From assembly GCF_900104135.1 (NCBI RefSeq), contig NZ_FNIV01000010.1, positions 54,349 to 118,348 on the forward strand: a stretch of DNA of 64,000 bases, in the 5' to 3' direction. Origin of the DNA: Halomonas shengliensis (GTDB lineage Bacteria; Pseudomonadota; Gammaproteobacteria; Pseudomonadales; Halomonadaceae). This document shows, in pieces, positions 41,337-49,347 of this stretch. The notes under the pieces are model-generated. The model was given only the letters and a program-made list of their open reading frames with translations. It had not been told where the DNA came from and ran no database searches. Made by a program: the position numbers and the translations under genes. How positions within the stretch are numbered: the first letter of the stretch is position 1; each line of letters begins with the position of its first letter.

Positions 41337-41743
41337 TGGAGGTCTGGATGCCGTGGCCGCCGAGCACCAACCGCATCTGGCGCAACGTGGGCAAGCGCAC
41401 GCTGCTGAGCAAGGAGGCTCGGCTGTTCCGCAATCGGGCCCGGGGCGAGCTGCTGGCGCAGGGTGCGGCCAACCGCCAGCTGGCGGGCCGTGTGGCGGTG
41501 GAGGTGGTGCTGTATCCCAAGAACGGCCGGGCCTTCGACATCGACAACAAGCTGAAGGCGCTGCTGGATGCGCTGACGTTCAGCCGGGTGTGGCTGGATG
41601 ACGGGCAGGTGGACGAGATTCGGGTGGTGAGGGGGCCGCAGCAGGAGGAGGCGCGGGCCCGGGTGACGATCATGGAGATGGCAGGAGGCGAGCATGGGCA
41701 TGGCACTGGCGAGGCTGACGGAGGCGGCGACGATGACGCGTGA
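41336..41743 (+). CDS. rusA: RusA-family Holliday junction resolvase
   Basis: A 135-residue endonuclease that cuts four-way junctions. The N-terminal PPSTNRIWR and the metal-binding FDIDNKLKALLDAL (Asp68, Asp70, Asp78) with the later DDGQVDEI Asp residues match the family. It sits just before the Q-position gene as in lambdoid phages. Confidence 0.9.
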   Translation: MEVWMPWPPSTNRIWRNVGKRTLLSKEARLFRNRARGELLAQGAANRQLAGRVAVEVVLYPKNGRAFDIDNKLKALLDALTFSRVWLDDGQVDEIRVVRGPQQEEARARVTIMEMAGGEHGHGTGEADGGGDDDA

Positions 41744-42284
41744 CGAGTGGCAGCGGGTGGCCAACCCGTGGCGGATCGTGGAGGCGGCCCAGGAGGACGA
41801 GGCGGCGCGGGATGCGGCGGTGGTGCGCATCATCGACACCTGCCTGGAGCTGCAGCTGGTGCGCCGGCATGACAGCGTGGGGTATCAGCCTTTCTCGGTG
41901 ACGGGGAACATTCCGATGCCTGGCTCGGGCAAGGCGATCGACCAGGCGATGATGGCGGCGGAGAAGTATCGACCGGACAGCGAGTGGCATCAGGCGTGCG
42001 CGCGGCTGCTGGACTGGCTGCCCCGGCGACAGGCGGCGGCAATGATGCTGCAGGCGGCCCGGGTGCGCCCCGGGGTGGTGGGGGATTGCCAGTGGGCGGT
42101 GACAGCGCGGCAGATGGTGGAGCGCCAGGAGGTGCTGCTACGCAGCCTGGGGATGCGGGAGCATGTGACCCGGCCGTTCGAGAGCGTGAGAGCCCTGCAG
42201 GAATGCGCGGCCAGGGCGCGTGGTCGGCTGCGGGAGTGGTTGGCTGTCGGCGCGACACAAGATGTTGACGAAGTGAGGGGTTAG
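41694..42284 (+). CDS. Probable late antiterminator (Q position)
   Basis: A 196-residue helical protein with AGGAGG before the ATG at 41694, overlapping rusA by 50 bases. I cannot match it to a named Q family, but the position between rusA and lysis genes, and the promoter-terminator pair directly after it (42265-42293, 42339-42371), are those of a Q-type late regulator. No zinc motif is visible. Confidence 0.55.
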   Translation: MGMALARLTEAATMTRDEWQRVANPWRIVEAAQEDEAARDAAVVRIIDTCLELQLVRRHDSVGYQPFSVTGNIPMPGSGKAIDQAMMAAEKYRPDSEWHQACARLLDWLPRRQAAAMMLQAARVRPGVVGDCQWAVTARQMVERQEVLLRSLGMREHVTRPFESVRALQECAARARGRLREWLAVGATQDVDEVRG

Positions 42285-42293
42285 CGCTACCTT
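42265..42293 (+). promoter_or_regulatory. Candidate late promoter (PR')
   Basis: TTGACG, 17 bases, TACCTT at the very end of the Q-position gene, the place of PR' in lambda. The -10 is weak (3 of 6). Confidence 0.5.
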
Positions 42294-42338
42294 ATGGAGT
42301 AGGCTGCTGGCGCTTCGCGCTGAAAGCCGCCCCTTCTC

Positions 42339-42371
42339 GACGCCCCGCCCGGTTCTGCCTGGCGGGGCGTC
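42339..42371 (+). terminator. Candidate tR' terminator
   Basis: A perfect 11-bp stem (GACGCCCCGCC and complement) with an 11-base loop followed by TTG, about 40-70 bases after the presumed late start site. In lambda, Q lets polymerase pass such a terminator. Confidence 0.6.
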
Positions 42372-42760
42372 TTGCATACCGGCCCCTCGCTACCATCTGC
42401 GGTAAGGCGACCGTGGGGCCTGTAGCTGCCACCCTCAGGCGGCGTGCCTCATGCTTCGGCAGAAAGAAGCTTACGGCGGTGATGAGGGGTATCCCGCCAG
42501 CCACCACATACCCGCCAAGCCTCTGCCAGGGGATGGGAATGCCCGTCCGGCGGCACGCTTAAATCGTGCGGGTTTTTCAACACGGCGCCCGGACGAACCA
42601 ATCGGAGATCCCGAACGGTTCGGCTCGGGCGTTCTTTATGCCGGCCTGCGGACTTGCCCCTCCGCCCTGGTAAGGGCCGGCACCCTTCACCCGGTGCGGG
42701 GTGATCCCTCGGCCACGGATGGCCACCTCTTTCGTGATGACGCCGCCACCTGGTGTCCTT

Positions 42761-42782
42761 GCCCGCTCGGCGGGCTCTTTCT
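42761..42782 (+). terminator. Second hairpin before the lysis genes
   Basis: GCCCGC/GCGGGC with loop TCG followed by TCTTTCT, 16-37 bases before the endolysin start. Confidence 0.5.
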
Positions 42783-42797
42783 TCTGCCGGTGATGTC

Positions 42798-43160
42798 ATG
42801 CCCCAGGTCTCTCGCCACTTCAAGCGCCGCGAATTCGCGTGTGCATGCGGCTGCGGCTTCGACACTATCGACTCCGAGACGCTGCGCATCCTGGAGGCGG
42901 TGCGGCAGCACTTCGGCGCCCCGGTGGTCGTGACCAGTGCCGCGCGCTGCCGCCAACACAACGCCGATGTGGGCGGGGCCAGCCGCAGCCAGCACATCTA
43001 CGGCCGCGCGGCTGACATCAAGGTGACCGGACACCCGGCGGCGATCGTCGCTGATTTCATCGAGGAGCAGTTCCCGTGGGCTAGTGTGGGCCGCTACCTG
43101 ACGTTCACCCATGTAGATACCCGCACTCACGGGCCAGCTCGCTGGGGGCGCAATGCTTGA
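42798..43160 (+). CDS. M15-type peptidase endolysin
   Basis: A 120-residue D-Ala-D-Ala carboxypeptidase-like enzyme that should cut peptidoglycan cross-links at lysis. Metal ligands are in SQHIYGRAADIKV (His and Asp) and FTHVDTR (His); FKRREFACACGCG at the N-terminus is typical of the M15A_3 group. No signal peptide, so a holin is required. Confidence 0.88.
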   Translation: MPQVSRHFKRREFACACGCGFDTIDSETLRILEAVRQHFGAPVVVTSAARCRQHNADVGGASRSQHIYGRAADIKVTGHPAAIVADFIEEQFPWASVGRYLTFTHVDTRTHGPARWGRNA

Positions 43161-43407
43161 CCCTAAGGATCCGGTGGATGTGTGGCAGCTGGTCTTCGAG
43201 CAGACGCCGGCGGTGCTGCGCTGGGTGCTGGGGGTGCTGACCATGGGCATCTTCACGCTGGCGGGCGTGCTTTACCGCTGGCACCGGGACGACCTCAAGG
43301 AAGTGCATGTGCGCATGGATCGCCTCGAGAAGCGCATGGAAGAGCGGCACGCCGAGACCAACCGGCTGCTCCTGCAGATCAGCAACAACACGAGAGGCAG
43401 ATCATGA
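43153..43407 (+). CDS. Holin-like membrane protein
   Basis: An 84-residue protein with one membrane helix (VLGVLTMGIFTLAGVLYRW) and a charged coiled-coil tail (RMDRLEKRMEERHAETNRLL). It overlaps the endolysin by eight bases. One span only, so it may be an anti-holin or spanin-type partner rather than the holin itself. Confidence 0.65.
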   Translation: MLDPKDPVDVWQLVFEQTPAVLRWVLGVLTMGIFTLAGVLYRWHRDDLKEVHVRMDRLEKRMEERHAETNRLLLQISNNTRGRS

Positions 43408-43763
43408 AGCGAATCATCTTCGCGCTGCTGGCGGCCCTGGCCGCCGCCGGCTGTGCCAGCATCGACTCACCGATGGATGACGGCTATCAGTTCGGCGACC
43501 TGACCGGCACTGTGCTGAGCCTGCAAGCCGAATACTGTGCCACCGCCGACCCGCGTGAGCGCGCCTTTCGCCTGGCGGCCCTGCGCGCTGCCGGTGTGCC
43601 TATTCCCCGCTCTGGTGCCTGTGCCGACATCCTCGCGCTGATGCCCGAGGTGGAGCTGGACATCGACACTGCCGAGACCGAGGCCGACCGGCGCCGTTTC
43701 GAGGAGATGCGCCATGCAGGTGGAGATCCCGCACCGGCTGCTGACGACCCGCGCGCCGAGTGA
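43404..43763 (+). CDS. Phage lipoprotein
   Basis: A 119-residue lipoprotein; MKRIIFALLAALAAAGCASI has a lipobox with Cys17. The rest is acidic and helical. Next to the lysis genes, so an outer-membrane spanin (o-spanin) role is possible but it lacks the usual Pro-rich form. Overlaps the next gene by 50 bases. Confidence 0.7.
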   Translation: MKRIIFALLAALAAAGCASIDSPMDDGYQFGDLTGTVLSLQAEYCATADPRERAFRLAALRAAGVPIPRSGACADILALMPEVELDIDTAETEADRRRFEEMRHAGGDPAPAADDPRAE

Positions 43764-44100
43764 TGCCCCAGCCCCCTGGGCCAGGCACGCCACTCGCTGG
43801 ATGGTGGCATCTACCTGGGTGGTGATCGCGGACGGCAAGCGCTTCGAGATCCCGGTGGGCTTCGTGTTCGATGGCTCAAGCGTGCCGCGGCTGCTGTGGT
43901 GGCTTTGGCCGCCAGGCTATGCGCCGGCATGGGAGGCGGCGTGCTTCCACGACTGGTGCTATGCGTTCGGCTATCGCCGGGTGAGCAAGCGCTTCGCGGA
44001 CGACGCCTTCCGCTCGATCATGCTCAGACAGGGGGCCAGGCCGTGGATCGCCCGCATCTTCCACGCCGCTGTATCACGGTTTGGGCGCGGCGGTTGGTAG
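43714..44100 (+). CDS. DUF1353 family protein
   Basis: A 128-residue protein with the family core FVFDGSSVPRLLWWLWPP, then AACFHDWCYAFGYR and ADDAFRSIM. Such proteins are frequent in lysis cassettes and have a conserved His-Asp pair; they are thought to act on the cell wall, but the reaction is not known. Confidence 0.82.
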   Translation: MQVEIPHRLLTTRAPSDAPAPWARHATRWMVASTWVVIADGKRFEIPVGFVFDGSSVPRLLWWLWPPGYAPAWEAACFHDWCYAFGYRRVSKRFADDAFRSIMLRQGARPWIARIFHAAVSRFGRGGW

Positions 44101-44198
44101 CCCGCTGGTACCTGCGCGCCTTGGTGCTGCAGTACCTGCTGGCGCTGTGGTGGCACACCCGGAGGAAAAACCATGACCGCAAGAGAGCGCACCGCTGA
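44043..44198 (+). CDS. Possible small membrane protein
   Basis: A 51-residue frame from GTG 44043 containing LRALVLQYLLALWWHTRRKN, a hydrophobic stretch with a basic tail. It bridges the DUF1353 gene and the next gene. Doubtful. Confidence 0.3.
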   Translation: MDRPHLPRRCITVWARRLVARWYLRALVLQYLLALWWHTRRKNHDRKRAHR

Positions 44199-44349
44199 CA
44201 CCATGCGGCGCAGTGCCGGCGGCGCTGGTGTCGGCCTGCCGGTGGTGCTGCACTGGCTGGCGCAGCAGGCCGGCATCGAGCTGCCGATGGACGTGGCCCT
44301 GGCCATGGCCGGCATGATCGGGCTGGCGCTTGGCAAGCTGCAGGACTGA
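44173..44349 (+). CDS. Small holin-like protein
   Basis: A 58-residue protein with GGAGG before the ATG; it has two moderately hydrophobic stretches (GGAGVGLPVVLHWLAQQ and MDVALAMAGMIGLALG). Placement among lysis genes and size fit a small holin. Confidence 0.55.
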   Translation: MTARERTADTMRRSAGGAGVGLPVVLHWLAQQAGIELPMDVALAMAGMIGLALGKLQD

Positions 44350-44352
44350 CCC

Positions 44353-44505
44353 ATGCCCACCTGGATGCTCGCCGACCTGCCCGTGATCCCATGGTGCGGC
44401 GACCGCGAGGAGCTCACCGAGCAGGCGATCGAGCAGGTGGCCGAGGCCTGGCAGTTCGTCTGGGATGACGAGCGCAACCTGGTGATGCCGCACGACGACG
44501 ACTGA
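44353..44505 (+). CDS. Small acidic hypothetical protein
   Basis: A 50-residue acidic protein (MPTWMLADLPVIPWCGDREE, ending MPHDDD). Consistent codon bias; no family. The 115 bases after it hold no clear gene. Confidence 0.5.
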   Translation: MPTWMLADLPVIPWCGDREELTEQAIEQVAEAWQFVWDDERNLVMPHDDD

Positions 44506-44620
44506 CCACTCCGCTGGGAGCCGAGGAGGTGATCCAGCATCTCCGGGCCGGGCGACGGAAACCCGGCACGCTGGCTACTCGCCGCGAGGCGATACGCCAG
44601 CCCTACATCGAGGTGATGGG

Positions 44621-44995
44621 ATGCCACAGCGACCACCGCGGCCATGCCGCGCCCCAGGCTGCCCTGCCAAGACTACCGCGCGCCACGGCTTCTGCGACCA
44701 GCACGAACAGCAGGCCAGCGGCTGGCAACGACACCACCGAGGCAAGAGCAGCACTCAGCGAGGCTACGGCGCGCGCTGGCGCAAGCTGCGCGCCCTGGTC
44801 ATGGAGCGTGACCGCTGGCTGTGTCAGCCCTGCCTGCAGCAGGGTATCGCCACCCCGGCGCACGCCGTTGACCACATCACCCCCAAGGCCCAGGGCGGCG
44901 ACGACAGCCCCGGCAACCTCCGGGCGATCTGCCGGTCATGCCACCAGGCCAAGACCCAGCAGGAGGCCGCCCAGGCCCAGCACGGCGATGCCTGA
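44621..44995 (+). CDS. HNH endonuclease of the packaging module
   Basis: A 124-residue HNH nuclease with zinc-binding Cys pairs (CLQQG region and CRSCHQAKT) and the active site AVDHITPKAQGGDDSPGNLR. HNH proteins next to terminase genes take part in cos cleavage and packaging in HK97-type phages, so this one probably works with TerS and TerL. Confidence 0.88.
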   Translation: MPQRPPRPCRAPGCPAKTTARHGFCDQHEQQASGWQRHHRGKSSTQRGYGARWRKLRALVMERDRWLCQPCLQQGIATPAHAVDHITPKAQGGDDSPGNLRAICRSCHQAKTQQEAAQAQHGDA

Positions 44996-45109
44996 GGGGG
45001 GAGGGGGTGGTCGGATCTCTACCAGCTGGCGCCGGAAAGACCGCCGCCGAAGTCAGTTTTTTATTCCCGCGGAATATGAAGTTCCAGGGGTTGCCGAGGA
45101 GGCCGCGCC
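44996..45109. other. Possible cos region
   Basis: A 114-base gap between HNH and TerS with an AT-rich TTTTTTATT tract. In cos-type HK97-like phages the cohesive-end site lies near here; I see no diagnostic sequence, so this is positional inference. Confidence 0.3.
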
Positions 45110-45598
45110 ATGGCAGGCACCAGCAAGAGCGGGCGCAAGCCGAAGCCCAGCCACCTGAAGGCGGTCCAGGGCAACCCCGGCAAGCGCGCCGTCAACCATG
45201 ACGAGCCCCAGGGCGATGCGCTGACCGAAGCACCGCCGCCGCCGGCGTGGCTGGACGACAACGGCCGCGCCGCCTGGCTGCATCACGTCGAGTGGCTGGT
45301 GCGCACCAAGATCCTGACCCGCTCCGACCTCCACCTGTTCGAGACCTACTGCGACGCCTACGCCACCTGGCGCGCCGCGGTGGAGGACGTGGCCCGCAAC
45401 GGCCTGACTGTGGAGACCGCCATGGGCGGCATCTCAAAGAACCCGGCGCTGACGGCCAAGAACGAGGCATTCCGCCAGATGACCGTGGCCGGCTCTGCCC
45501 TGGGCCTGACGCCTGCCGATCGCGCCCGCCTGGCCGTGCCCGGTGCCAAGGATGCCGACAACCCCTTCAAGGAACTGCTGGGCGGTAAACAGCGATGA
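45110..45598 (+). CDS. terS: Terminase small subunit, P27 family
   Basis: A 162-residue DNA-recognition subunit. N-terminal KSGRKPKPSHLKAVQGNPGK and the helical body with YCDAYATWRAAVEDVARNGL and NPALTAKNEAFRQM are typical of the P27 family. Directly followed by TerL. Confidence 0.92.
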   Translation: MAGTSKSGRKPKPSHLKAVQGNPGKRAVNHDEPQGDALTEAPPPPAWLDDNGRAAWLHHVEWLVRTKILTRSDLHLFETYCDAYATWRAAVEDVARNGLTVETAMGGISKNPALTAKNEAFRQMTVAGSALGLTPADRARLAVPGAKDADNPFKELLGGKQR

Positions 45599-45604
45599 CA
45601 CTCC

Positions 45605-47314
45605 ATGGCCAGCTACCCCAACGTCAACAGCGCGAACAAGTACGCCCGCGACGTGGTGGGTGGCCGGGTACCCGCCTGCCGCTGGGTGAAGCTGGCCTGC
45701 AGGCGCCACCTCGATGACCTGAAGGCGGCCAAGGCCAAGAGCTACCCCTATCGGTTCGACCGCGACACCGCCGAGCGGGTCTGTGCCTTCATCCAGCTGC
45801 TGCCCCACACCAAGGGCAAGTGGGCCCGCGAGCGCAAGCTGATCGAGCTCGAGCCCTGGCAGCGCTTCCTGTTCGCGGTGCTGTTTGGCTGGGTGGCCAA
45901 GAGGACCGGCCTGCGGCGCTTCCGCGAGGCCTACATCGAGGTGCCGAGGAAGAACGGCAAGAGCGTGATCGCGGCCGGGGTGGCCAACTACATGCTCGCC
46001 GCGGATGGCGAGTACGGCGCCGAGGTCTACGGCGGCGCCACCACCGAGAAGCAGGCCTGGGAGGTGTTCCGCCCAGCCAAGTTGATGCTGACCAAGAGCC
46101 CCGCGCTGATCAGCGCCGCCGGCATCGAGGTGATGGCCAAGAACGTCAGCATCCCTGCGGATGGCAGCCGGCTCGAGCCGCTGATCGGCAACCCGGGGGA
46201 TGGCTCCTCGCCGAGCTGCGCCCTGGTGGACGAGTTCCACGAGCACCAGACGCCTGACCTTTACGACACCATGCTCACCGGCATGGGTGCCCGCGACCAG
46301 CCGCTGATGTTCATCATCACCACCGCCGGCTTCAACCTCGCGGGGCCCTGCTACGACAAGCGCCGCCAGGCCCAGCAGGCGCTCGACGGCTCGGTGCCCA
46401 ACCCCGAGTTGTTCGGGGCCATCTACACCATCGATGAGGGCGACGACTGGCAGGATCCGGCCACCCTGCGCAAGGCCAACCCGAACATGGGCGTCTCGGT
46501 CTCCGAGGAGTTCCTGGCCAAGGCGGAGCAGGACGCCATCCGCTACCCCAGCCGCCAGAACAGCTTCCTGACGAAGCACCTCAACCTGTGGGTCTCGGCG
46601 CGCACCGCCTGGCTGAACATGGCCGACTGGCATGCCGCCGGCGAGGAGGAGCTGGCGCTGGAGGCCTACGAGGGCCAGCCCTGCTGGGTCGGCGTGGACC
46701 TGGCCAGCAAGACCGACATCGCCGCCATCGCGCTGCTGTTCCGCGACGCCCAGGAGGATGGCAAAACCCGCTGGACCGCCTTCGTGCGCAGCTACCTGCC
46801 CGAGGGTGCCATCGAGCGGGCCAGCCATAACCGCGCCGCCTACGAGAGCTGGATCAACAGCGGCCACCTGATCACCACCGATGGCGAGGAGCTCGACTTC
46901 GACATCATCCGCGACGACCTGCTCGACCTGGCCGGCCGCTTCGAGATCGAGGAGATCGCCTACGACCCCTGGCGCGCCACCCAGCTGGCTCACCAGCTGA
47001 TGAAAGACGGCGCCGAGATCGTCGAGTACCGCAACACCGTGCAGAACATGAGCCCGCCGATGCGGGAGATGGAGGCCGCCATCACCGCCGGCCGCTGGCG
47101 CCACGGCTGCGACCCGGTGCTGACCTGGATGGCCAGCAACGTGGTGGCCAAGGTCGACGCCAAGGAGAACCTCTATCCGCGCAAGGAGCGCGCGGAGAAC
47201 AAGATCGACGGCATCGTCGCCATCCTCATGGCGCTGGGCCGGGCTCTCACTCTCGAGAACCAGGAGGACGACCTCCTGGCCTCGCTATCCGACGACGACA
47301 TCCTGGTGATGTGA
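45605..47314 (+). CDS. terL: Terminase large subunit
   Basis: A 569-residue packaging motor. The ATPase has a Walker A-like VPRKNGKS at 113-120, Walker B CALVDEFHEH near 202-211 and coupling motif ITTAGFN; the C-terminal RNase H-like nuclease contains VGVDLASKTDIAA and a late Asp (NKIDGIVAILMALG). It pumps DNA into the prohead and cuts concatemers. Confidence 0.95.
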   Translation: MASYPNVNSANKYARDVVGGRVPACRWVKLACRRHLDDLKAAKAKSYPYRFDRDTAERVCAFIQLLPHTKGKWARERKLIELEPWQRFLFAVLFGWVAKRTGLRRFREAYIEVPRKNGKSVIAAGVANYMLAADGEYGAEVYGGATTEKQAWEVFRPAKLMLTKSPALISAAGIEVMAKNVSIPADGSRLEPLIGNPGDGSSPSCALVDEFHEHQTPDLYDTMLTGMGARDQPLMFIITTAGFNLAGPCYDKRRQAQQALDGSVPNPELFGAIYTIDEGDDWQDPATLRKANPNMGVSVSEEFLAKAEQDAIRYPSRQNSFLTKHLNLWVSARTAWLNMADWHAAGEEELALEAYEGQPCWVGVDLASKTDIAAIALLFRDAQEDGKTRWTAFVRSYLPEGAIERASHNRAAYESWINSGHLITTDGEELDFDIIRDDLLDLAGRFEIEEIAYDPWRATQLAHQLMKDGAEIVEYRNTVQNMSPPMREMEAAITAGRWRHGCDPVLTWMASNVVAKVDAKENLYPRKERAENKIDGIVAILMALGRALTLENQEDDLLASLSDDDILVM

Positions 47315-47494
47315 ATGCGCCACTACCTGATCGACACCCTGGGCACGGCCGGCTTCGGGGCGCTGACCTATGGGCTGTACCTGCGTTACGGCCTGGCGGA
47401 TGCGCTCATCGCCGGCGGCGGCCTGCTGCTGGTGCTGGCGCTGCTCGCTGCCCGGGCCGCCAAGCGCACCGCCGCGAAAGGAGCCAAGGCATGA
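47315..47494 (+). CDS. Small membrane protein between terL and portal
   Basis: A 59-residue protein with hydrophobic segments (ALIAGGGLLLVLALLAARAA) and basic C-terminus. It starts directly after the terL stop and overlaps the portal start by ATGA. Small proteins at this place are common in HK97-like phages; role unknown. Confidence 0.65.
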   Translation: MRHYLIDTLGTAGFGALTYGLYLRYGLADALIAGGGLLLVLALLAARAAKRTAAKGAKA

Positions 47495-48711
47495 TCCTCG
47501 ACAGCCTGTTCTCGCCGCCGGCCCAGCGCAACATCGAGAACCCTGACACCCCGCTGACCGGGCAGAACCTCGCCGAGTACCTCGACAGCGACATCGGCAT
47601 CCAGGTCGACAACCAGTCGGCGATGACGCTCTCCGCCGTGTATGCCTGCATCTACGTGCTATCCGCCTCGGTGGCCCAGCTGCCGCTGCACGTGATGCGC
47701 AAGCAGGGCAACACCATCGAGGCCGCCAAGGACCACCCCGCCTACTGGCTGCTGCATGACGAGCCCAACCTCTGGCAGACCAGCTACAAGTGGCGCGAGA
47801 CCAAGCAGGCCCACGTGCTCGGCTGGGGCAACGGCTACACCCAGGTGAAGCGCAACGCCCGCGGCGAGCTGCGCGAGCTGGTGATGCGTCGCCCCTGGGA
47901 GACCCAGCTGGTCAAGAACGGCAACCGCTACCTCTACGCCGTGGTGGACGAGGACGGCAGCCGCGCCGTGCAGCTGGAGGACATGATCCACGTGCGCGCC
48001 CTGGGCAGCGACGGCCGCACCGGCAAGAGCCTGGTTCGCCAGCACGCCGAGACCATCGGCCTGGGCCTCGCCGCCCAGCGCTACGGCAAGGACTTCTTCA
48101 CCGGCGGCGGCCGTCCCACCGGGCTGGTCAGCGTGAAGAACACCCTGCAGAAGGACAGCTGGGAGCGCCTCAAGAAGGCCTGGGACACCGCCGTCTCGCG
48201 GCTCAAGACCAGCGAGAACAAGACCCTGATGCTGCCGGCGGATCTCGACTACAAGAGCATCACGATCCCGCCGGAAGACGCCCAGTTCCTCGAGACGCGC
48301 AAGCTCAACCGCTCCGAGATCGCCGGCATCTTCAACGTGCCTTCGCACATGATCAACGACTTGGAGAGGGCGACTTTCTCGAACATCAGCGAGCAGGCCA
48401 TCCAGTTCGTGCGCCACACCATGATGCCGTGGATCGTCAACTGGGAGCAGGAGCTCAACCGGCGCATCTTCACCCGCGCCGAGCGCGCCGCCGGCTACTA
48501 CTGCAAGTTCAACCTCGCCGGGCTGCTGCGCGGCACCGCCAAGGAGCGCGCCGAGTTCTACCACGCCGCCATCACCGACGGCTGGATGGACCGCAACGAG
48601 GCCCGCCTGCTTGAGGACATGAACCCCCGCGACGGCCTCGACCAGATGCTGGTCAGCGTCAACGCCCAGCCGGCCGACCAGCTCGGCCAGCCCGACAACC
48701 CCCAGGAGTGA
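47491..48711 (+). CDS. Portal protein, HK97 family
   Basis: A 406-residue protein that forms the twelve-fold portal ring. Landmarks include SAMTLSAVYACIYVLSASVA, LPLHVMRKQ, the central FNVPSHMIND and MMPWIVNWEQELNRRIFTRA near the C-terminus. The start at 47491 gives the typical length and removes an Arg-rich shadow extension. Confidence 0.95.
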   Translation: MILDSLFSPPAQRNIENPDTPLTGQNLAEYLDSDIGIQVDNQSAMTLSAVYACIYVLSASVAQLPLHVMRKQGNTIEAAKDHPAYWLLHDEPNLWQTSYKWRETKQAHVLGWGNGYTQVKRNARGELRELVMRRPWETQLVKNGNRYLYAVVDEDGSRAVQLEDMIHVRALGSDGRTGKSLVRQHAETIGLGLAAQRYGKDFFTGGGRPTGLVSVKNTLQKDSWERLKKAWDTAVSRLKTSENKTLMLPADLDYKSITIPPEDAQFLETRKLNRSEIAGIFNVPSHMINDLERATFSNISEQAIQFVRHTMMPWIVNWEQELNRRIFTRAERAAGYYCKFNLAGLLRGTAKERAEFYHAAITDGWMDRNEARLLEDMNPRDGLDQMLVSVNAQPADQLGQPDNPQE

Positions 48712-48715
48712 CCTC

Positions 48716-49318
48716 ATGAGCGAGACCGAGAAGCGCGCGCTGGCCTGTGAGGTCCGCGCCGAGACGGACGACGACGGCCGCCCGGTGCGCATCGTCGGCC
48801 ATGGCGCCGTGTTCAACCGCCGCAGCGAGATGATCATGGGCATGTTCAAGGAGGAGATCGCCCCCGGCGCCTTCGACGACGTGCTCACCGACGATGTGCG
48901 CGCGCTGTTCAACCACGACCCCAACTTCGTCCTCGGCCGCACCACCAGCGGCACCCTCGAGCTCAGCATCGACGCCGAAGGCCTGCGCTACGACATCGAC
49001 CCGCCCGACACCCAGACAGTGCGCGACCAGGTGCTGGCGCCCCTGCAGCGGGGCGACATCACCGGCAGCTCCTTCGCCTTCCGCGTCGCCCCCGATGGCG
49101 ACGAATGGCGCGAGGAGCCCGACGGCCTGATCGTGCGCACCATCACGCGCTTCAGCCGCCTGCTCGATGTCTCGCCGGTCACCTACCCGGCCTACCCGGA
49201 TGCGGGCGCCGCCGCGCGCTCACTCCAAGCCCGCTGTGACGAGATCAAGGGTCTCGCCCAGCGTGCCGTCAACCAGCGCCGCGCCCGCGAGCGCTTCCTT
49301 GAGCTGATCCAAGCCTGA
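48716..49318 (+). CDS. Prohead protease, HK97 family
   Basis: A 200-residue serine protease (family U35) that cleaves the capsid delta domain during maturation. Catalytic His67 is in ALFNHDPNFVLGRT and Ser118 or Ser119 in DITGSSFAFRV; DVSPVTYPAYPDAG near the C-terminus is conserved. Located between portal and capsid. Confidence 0.94.
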   Translation: MSETEKRALACEVRAETDDDGRPVRIVGHGAVFNRRSEMIMGMFKEEIAPGAFDDVLTDDVRALFNHDPNFVLGRTTSGTLELSIDAEGLRYDIDPPDTQTVRDQVLAPLQRGDITGSSFAFRVAPDGDEWREEPDGLIVRTITRFSRLLDVSPVTYPAYPDAGAAARSLQARCDEIKGLAQRAVNQRRARERFLELIQA

Positions 49319-49347
49319 TCACCCTCACCAACGCCCAGGAGGGCACC

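Larger units (their letters stand above)
42285..42797. other. Late regulatory region without genes
   Basis: About 510 bases with no credible gene. It contains the candidate late promoter, two hairpin terminators and GC-rich repeats; the middle part (42380-42750) shows nothing I can name. Confidence 0.6.

Noticed and set aside
44529..44620. Possible small gene just before the HNH gene
   Set aside because: The frame has no good start and runs on as a shadow through HNH and TerS.
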